From Stichopus chloronotus (Eukaryota > Echinodermata > Holothuroidea > Aspidochirotida > Stichopodidae): DNA of 64,000 bases. Position numbers and translations under genes: made by a program. The stretch covers positions 9,790,636 to 9,854,635 of the forward strand of contig CM037837.1 in NCBI GenBank assembly GCA_021234535.1, in the 5' to 3' direction. Below the pieces are notes generated by a model. That model did no database searches. It worked only from the letters and a program-made list of their open reading frames with translations, and was not told where the DNA came from. Position 1 is the stretch's first letter. Each line of letters opens with the position of its first letter. Of the stretch, positions 60,592 to 64,000 are shown in pieces.

Positions 60592-61088
60592 GATTCCTTG
60601 CTGAAGGAATCTATGCGATGGTGATGTCATGTGAGGCTGTGTGTGCGTGTGCATGTGACGCTTTGCTTGTAAACACGATATCTCAAGAAGGGTAACTCTG
60701 AGGGATTTTGTACTTGGCATGTGGATTGCCCATATGATATAGAAAGTCGCTATTGTTTTGGGGCGAGGTCAAAGGTCATTTGAGGTCACCAGAGGTCAGA
60801 ATTTGAAAACCTTGTTAACACAATATCTCCAGAAGGGTAACTGTGACTGATGTCATACTTGGTGTGTGGGTTGGTCATATTGAGTAGGTGATCCCTATTG
60901 CTTTTGGTGGAAGTCAAATGTCATTTGAGGTCACCAAAAAAAAGGTCATTTTGGGTGAAAGGCTTATTAATGTGGTGTTTCAAGAACAATAACTGTAGTT
61001 GATTTCATACTTGTCATGTGGATAATTCATAATTGTTATAATATAACCATGTCGCAAGGAATCACAATCACCTTTTGGCTTTCTGGTT
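60592..61088 (+). mobile_element. Hairpin-ended element with internal 145-bp repeats, copy 2
   Basis: Starts with the hairpin GATTCCTT-GCTG-AAGGAATC (60592-60611), followed by TATGCGATGGTGATGTCATG, a TG run and two and a half 145-bp units (ATATCTC at 60678, ATATCTCC at 60823, a third degraded one near 60970). A perfect AGGTCAAAGGTCA lies at 60766-60778. Ends with GCAAGGAATCACAATCACCT and CTTTCTGGTT (61054-61088), as in copy 1. Confidence 0.82.
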
Positions 61089-61564
61089 TCCACATTACTA
61101 CTAATCCATATGCCCACTGCCAGTACAAACCAAGTAGAAAATGTTCAAGGAATGACAGATTCATGATTACTGGATGTCCAACTTGAATATTGATGCAATT
61201 ATAAGCATTGTAATGTGGTAGTGCCCTATTTCCCTTAAAAATGCCCCAAATTTATTGACAAAGATCCAACCTATGCACTTTTTGCACTCTAGTTTATGAT
61301 ATTCTGCCGATTATGCAGTCCAGCCTGTAGATTCTCTTGAACATGAAATGTTGGTGATTCAATATACTGTAATGATACTGCTGGTGGTTGCTATGATAAA
61401 GGTATAATACTGATATATACCAAAGCCTCAGGTTGTTCAGGTATGAGCCTCTCCACAGTTGGTGCTCTAGTTTTCTTTTATAGCACGAGCAAATGACCAT
61501 TAGGGAGACGTGAAAAATGAAATCAGGTAGAAATTTACACTGAATTTATGTTTCCTCTCCGTAG
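61089..61564. other. End of CUB6 A-B intron
   Basis: Mostly unremarkable; the last 90 bp (TAGCACGAGCAAATGACCAT, CAGGTAGAAATTTACACTG) are the conserved pre-acceptor segment. Confidence 0.7.
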
Positions 61565-61748
61565 GTTTACGATGGTATTGTTGAGATGCGTCATCTTGCA
61601 ACACTATCTTGCAGTTTCTACGGGACACCAATTTACAGCACTACTCCTTCCATGGTTCTCGAATTCTCCAGTCACTACTCTCCCACTGCAATTGGTTACT
61701 TAGGTACTGTTACATTCATCGGGGACCCAAAACCCACTCCACCTCCAG
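61565..61748 (+). CDS. CUB6, exon B (last exon in the window)
   Basis: Acceptor CTCTCCGTAG before 61565, donor CCAG|GTGAGT at 61748; phase 0 in, phase 1 out. Encodes VYDGIVEMRHLATLSCSFYG, MVLEFSSHYSPTAIG, YLGTVTFIGDPKPTPPP. The Cys is kept (LSCS) but the following Gly is not, and the acidic pair seen as SDD/NDD in CUB2-5 is SHY, so Ca2+ binding as in cbCUBs is less likely here. The strong donor and Pro-rich linker show that another exon must follow beyond 64000 or was missed in 61749-64000. Confidence 0.9.
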
Positions 61749-62009
61749 GTGAGTTTAGCAAAAATTTTCAGTCAATCCATCCCCATCTTGCAGGGTCTCC
61801 ATACAACCACCAGATTAATATTCTAAAGGACAGATAATTCCAAAGCACAAACAATATTGATAGGCCTAGGCCCTATGCTGAAAACAATCAACGGAGGGGC
61901 CTTGACATGAGTTATCCCAAACCAGCCGTAAAGTGATTGTACAGATATTGTTAACCATAATATTCTGGCCATGTTTAATTTTTCTTTTTTGTGGAACCTT
62001 GCGGCACAT
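61749..62009. other. Start of the intron after CUB6
   Basis: AT-rich intron start without the degraded 145-bp units that follow the other B exons. No exon recognised. Confidence 0.6.
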
Positions 62010-62240
62010 GGGCCTCAAATTGGGCGCACATTTGCCACAAATTTGCAATTTGCCATGCGAATGAGCTCTGCCACGAATGTGCTCTCCCGTGAATTCGCAG
62101 AAACTGTGTTGCAGGTGCGTGCTCCTGCATATTGATGCTCCCCCAAATTTGCGATCCTGCAAATGCATGCTTCCGGAAATTCGTGTTCCCGGAAATTCGC
62201 GTTCCCGGAAATTTGTGCTCCTGCACACTCGCAGCTTTTT
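62010..62240. repeat. Degenerate 16-bp minisatellite
   Basis: Short units around the word GGAAATTCG or CAAATTTGC repeat about every 16-17 bp; clearest at 62165-62215, where CCGGAAATTCGTGTTC and CCGGAAATTCGCGTTC are adjacent 16-bp units. Two overlapping minus-strand open frames here (120 and 83 codons) are by-products of the repeat; a 16-bp period shifts the frame at each unit. Confidence 0.7.
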
Positions 62241-62309
62241 CTCTTACATGTTCACACTGATTTGCATCAAATCAGCTGGTTGTGGGGGACTAATATACAT
62301 CCTAATCCT

Positions 62310-63123
62310 CTGTTGCTGAGTGAGCTCATTCCATAACACTTTGTGGAGTAATTGAAGTGGATAAAATGGATGGCACTTGAAACTTAGCGAATGGTATGTT
62401 TGCATGATCCAGTTGCACATCAGGTATTAGTAAGTTGAATTTTTGGTTTTGAAGAAATTGTAACCTTGTATTCATGTGGGTGTATGTGTTTGTGTATGTT
62501 TGTCACACCTACCTTGTAAATACGGTATCTTTAGAAAGTAAAGCTGAACAGATCTCATATTTGATATCTGGGTGAACCATTTTGAATACAAGAAGTCTAT
62601 TGTTTTTGGTGGAGGTCAAAGGTCATTTGCGGTCAAAAAGGGTCAAATAGTGACCACCTTAAGAACACAATACCCCAAGCAGGGAGGCTTGTGCAGGTCT
62701 CATGTGTGATTTAAAACATGTTTAGTACAAAAAGCTTGTTGTTTTTGGTGGAGGTCAAAGGTCACTTGGGGTCAACGTAAGTCAGGTAGTGAAAACATTG
62801 TAATCATAATATCTCAAGAAGGGAAGCTTGTACAAATCTTATGTCTGCTATGTAGGTGTACATAATTGAGGACAAGAAACCTATTGTTTTTGGTGGAGGT
62901 CAAACGTCATGTGGTAGTCAATTGGATCAAATAGTGAAAACTCTTAAAACACAATATTTCAGGAGGGAAACTTGTACAAATCTCATATTTGGTATGTAGA
63001 TGAAAGGTTTTGAGTACACGAATGAAAACTATAATGTAAAGTTTAAACACAATATTTCAGGGGTGTATACTTGCACATATGTTCTTTATATTTGGTGAGT
63101 GGGTGTATCTCATTAAGTAGAAG
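62310..63123 (+). repeat. Dispersed fragment followed by a 145-bp repeat array
   Basis: 62310-62460 matches 45.22 and 49.69 kb. 62470-63060 is a TG-rich start and about four repeat units (TATCTTTAGAAAG at 62525, ATCTCAAGAAGGGAAGCTTG near 62808, ATATTTCAGGAGGG near 62953). Perfect AGGTCAAAGGTCA at 62613-62625 and 62752-62764. Spacing here is 139-147 bp. Confidence 0.8.
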
Positions 63124-64000
63124 CAGGGTTGGAGAACCTTGCGGAATTTCCCGCGAACACAGTAGAAAATCCACTGATTTCCCGCTGACATTTGTGTAGG
63201 GGTGGAACCCCTTGTGGGGGGTTCAGGGGCAAGTTCCCGGGAAATTGGGGTTCCTAGCACATTGGAGGGGTAAAATTGTGCGGCTGAGCAAAAAATGTAA
63301 CTGAAAACTCGTACAATATTTGACAAATCAATCACGAAAGCTTAACATTAGGCGATTTGCGTTGTTGCAATATACGGTACTGTTTTTAAATGTGAAGAAG
63401 TGTCACTTACAAAATGTCAGAAATGAGTGAAATTTGAGCCAGCTATTACGCTAAATAGATATGCAATAGGCCTAGAATGTCTTGATCAAAGACCACTATA
63501 CACTGTCAACTACTACAAGCTGTGCTACTTACAAACAGCTCTGCGAGTTTGCCGTAAAAAGTCCTGGCATGTTTCCAAGAAAAGTTTTTAACTGCAAAAA
63601 TGTGAACACCTGTCCCAAAATGGACATTTATCGCATAAAACTCAAATTCAGCCACCTGTTGCAGCTACAACATTTGCGCGGAACTTTTTCATCCCTGCTA
63701 ACTGTGACCATTAACAGGCAGCAGAAATTTGCACGAAAAAAAAGTTAAAAATAAAAGTCGTCCCCCATATTTCAAAATGGTTTAATCGAGGCAATTTTTT
63801 TACTGCATGTAACGTTATGTTTTCCAGAAATGTGTTTGGCGTTACCATTGCATCTGTGTGTAGGACTGTAAACGCAAAGAAGGTACAAAGGTCAAGCCAT
63901 GCCGCGTGGGTCTGTTGCGCTGCTATGTACTGTATGTATGCTGTGTACATACGTACCTACTGTATGAAAGCACTCCGTTCTCATTAATTGCACAGAGAAT
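63124..64000. mobile_element. Second copy of the 1.6-kb hAT-like element, cut by the window end
   Basis: Begins CAGGGTTGGAGAACCTTG (63124-63141, one mismatch to the terminal repeat of 34867-36466) and stays similar to that element over most of its length (TGTTTCCAAGAAAAG, CACCTGTCCCAAAATGG, CTGTATGTATGCTGTGTACAT). The interior carries a GTTCCCGGGAAATTGGGGTTC block around 63230-63255. The right end lies outside the window. No transposase. Confidence 0.85.

Noticed and set aside
61866..62228. Minus-strand frames of 120 and 83 codons looking like a pentapeptide-repeat protein
   Set aside because: They come from a 16-bp tandem repeat; the period is not a multiple of three, so the apparent peptide repeat is not maintained.

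Overview
This is a stretch of an animal genome. The coding sequence is split into small exons with GT/AG borders and separated by long AT-rich introns full of LINE, SINE, DNA-transposon and tandem-repeat debris. The protein architecture (a secreted proteinase K-like protease followed by CUB domains) and the style of the repeats suggest an invertebrate deuterostome. An echinoderm is my best guess, but that is inference and not shown directly.

The window holds one main gene on the + strand, incomplete at both ends. Six exons (1473-5735) encode the end of an I9-type propeptide and the whole catalytic part of a subtilase (S8 family, proteinase K/aqualysin type): Asp in DTGI, His in GHGS, oxyanion Asn in AAGNE, Ser in [11 protein letters not shown]. 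Six CUB domains follow, each made of two exons, A and B: 8481/16903, 22595/26465, 28429/30227, 33585/41165, 46727/47862 and 56291/61565. All 18 exons join in frame (3187 coding nt, about 1062 codons, spread over 60.3 kb). The last exon ends in phase 1 at a good donor, so the gene continues to the right. The start codon and signal peptide lie to the left.

Every CUB unit begins and ends in phase 1 and carries similar introns, so the array grew by duplication of whole exon-plus-intron units. CUB3 and CUB4 are the newest pair. A leftover pre-exon intron piece near 45.73-46.00 kb suggests that another unit was lost.

The introns contain:
- a LINE C-terminal remnant (2-250), a decayed LINE (21.2-22.5 kb) and another (52.0-53.8 kb) that is interrupted by a hAT-like MITE;
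- a 3.8 kb hAT-related element with a broken, internally deleted transposase (37.3-41.1 kb);
- two further hAT-like non-autonomous elements with terminal inverted repeats and 8-bp target duplications (34867-36466 and 42002-42657), and the start of another copy at 63124;
- a MITE with long perfect inverted ends (32.2 kb) and a fold-back element (50.1-50.5 kb);
- two tRNA-derived SINEs (10.3 and 27.8 kb);
- a family of 145-bp tandem repeats, part of it inside elements with hairpin left ends, carrying many AGGTCA direct repeats.

The gene product is expected to be a secreted multi-domain protease whose CUB tail mediates protein or matrix binding. I found no rRNA, tRNA gene, CRISPR array or second protein-coding host gene.
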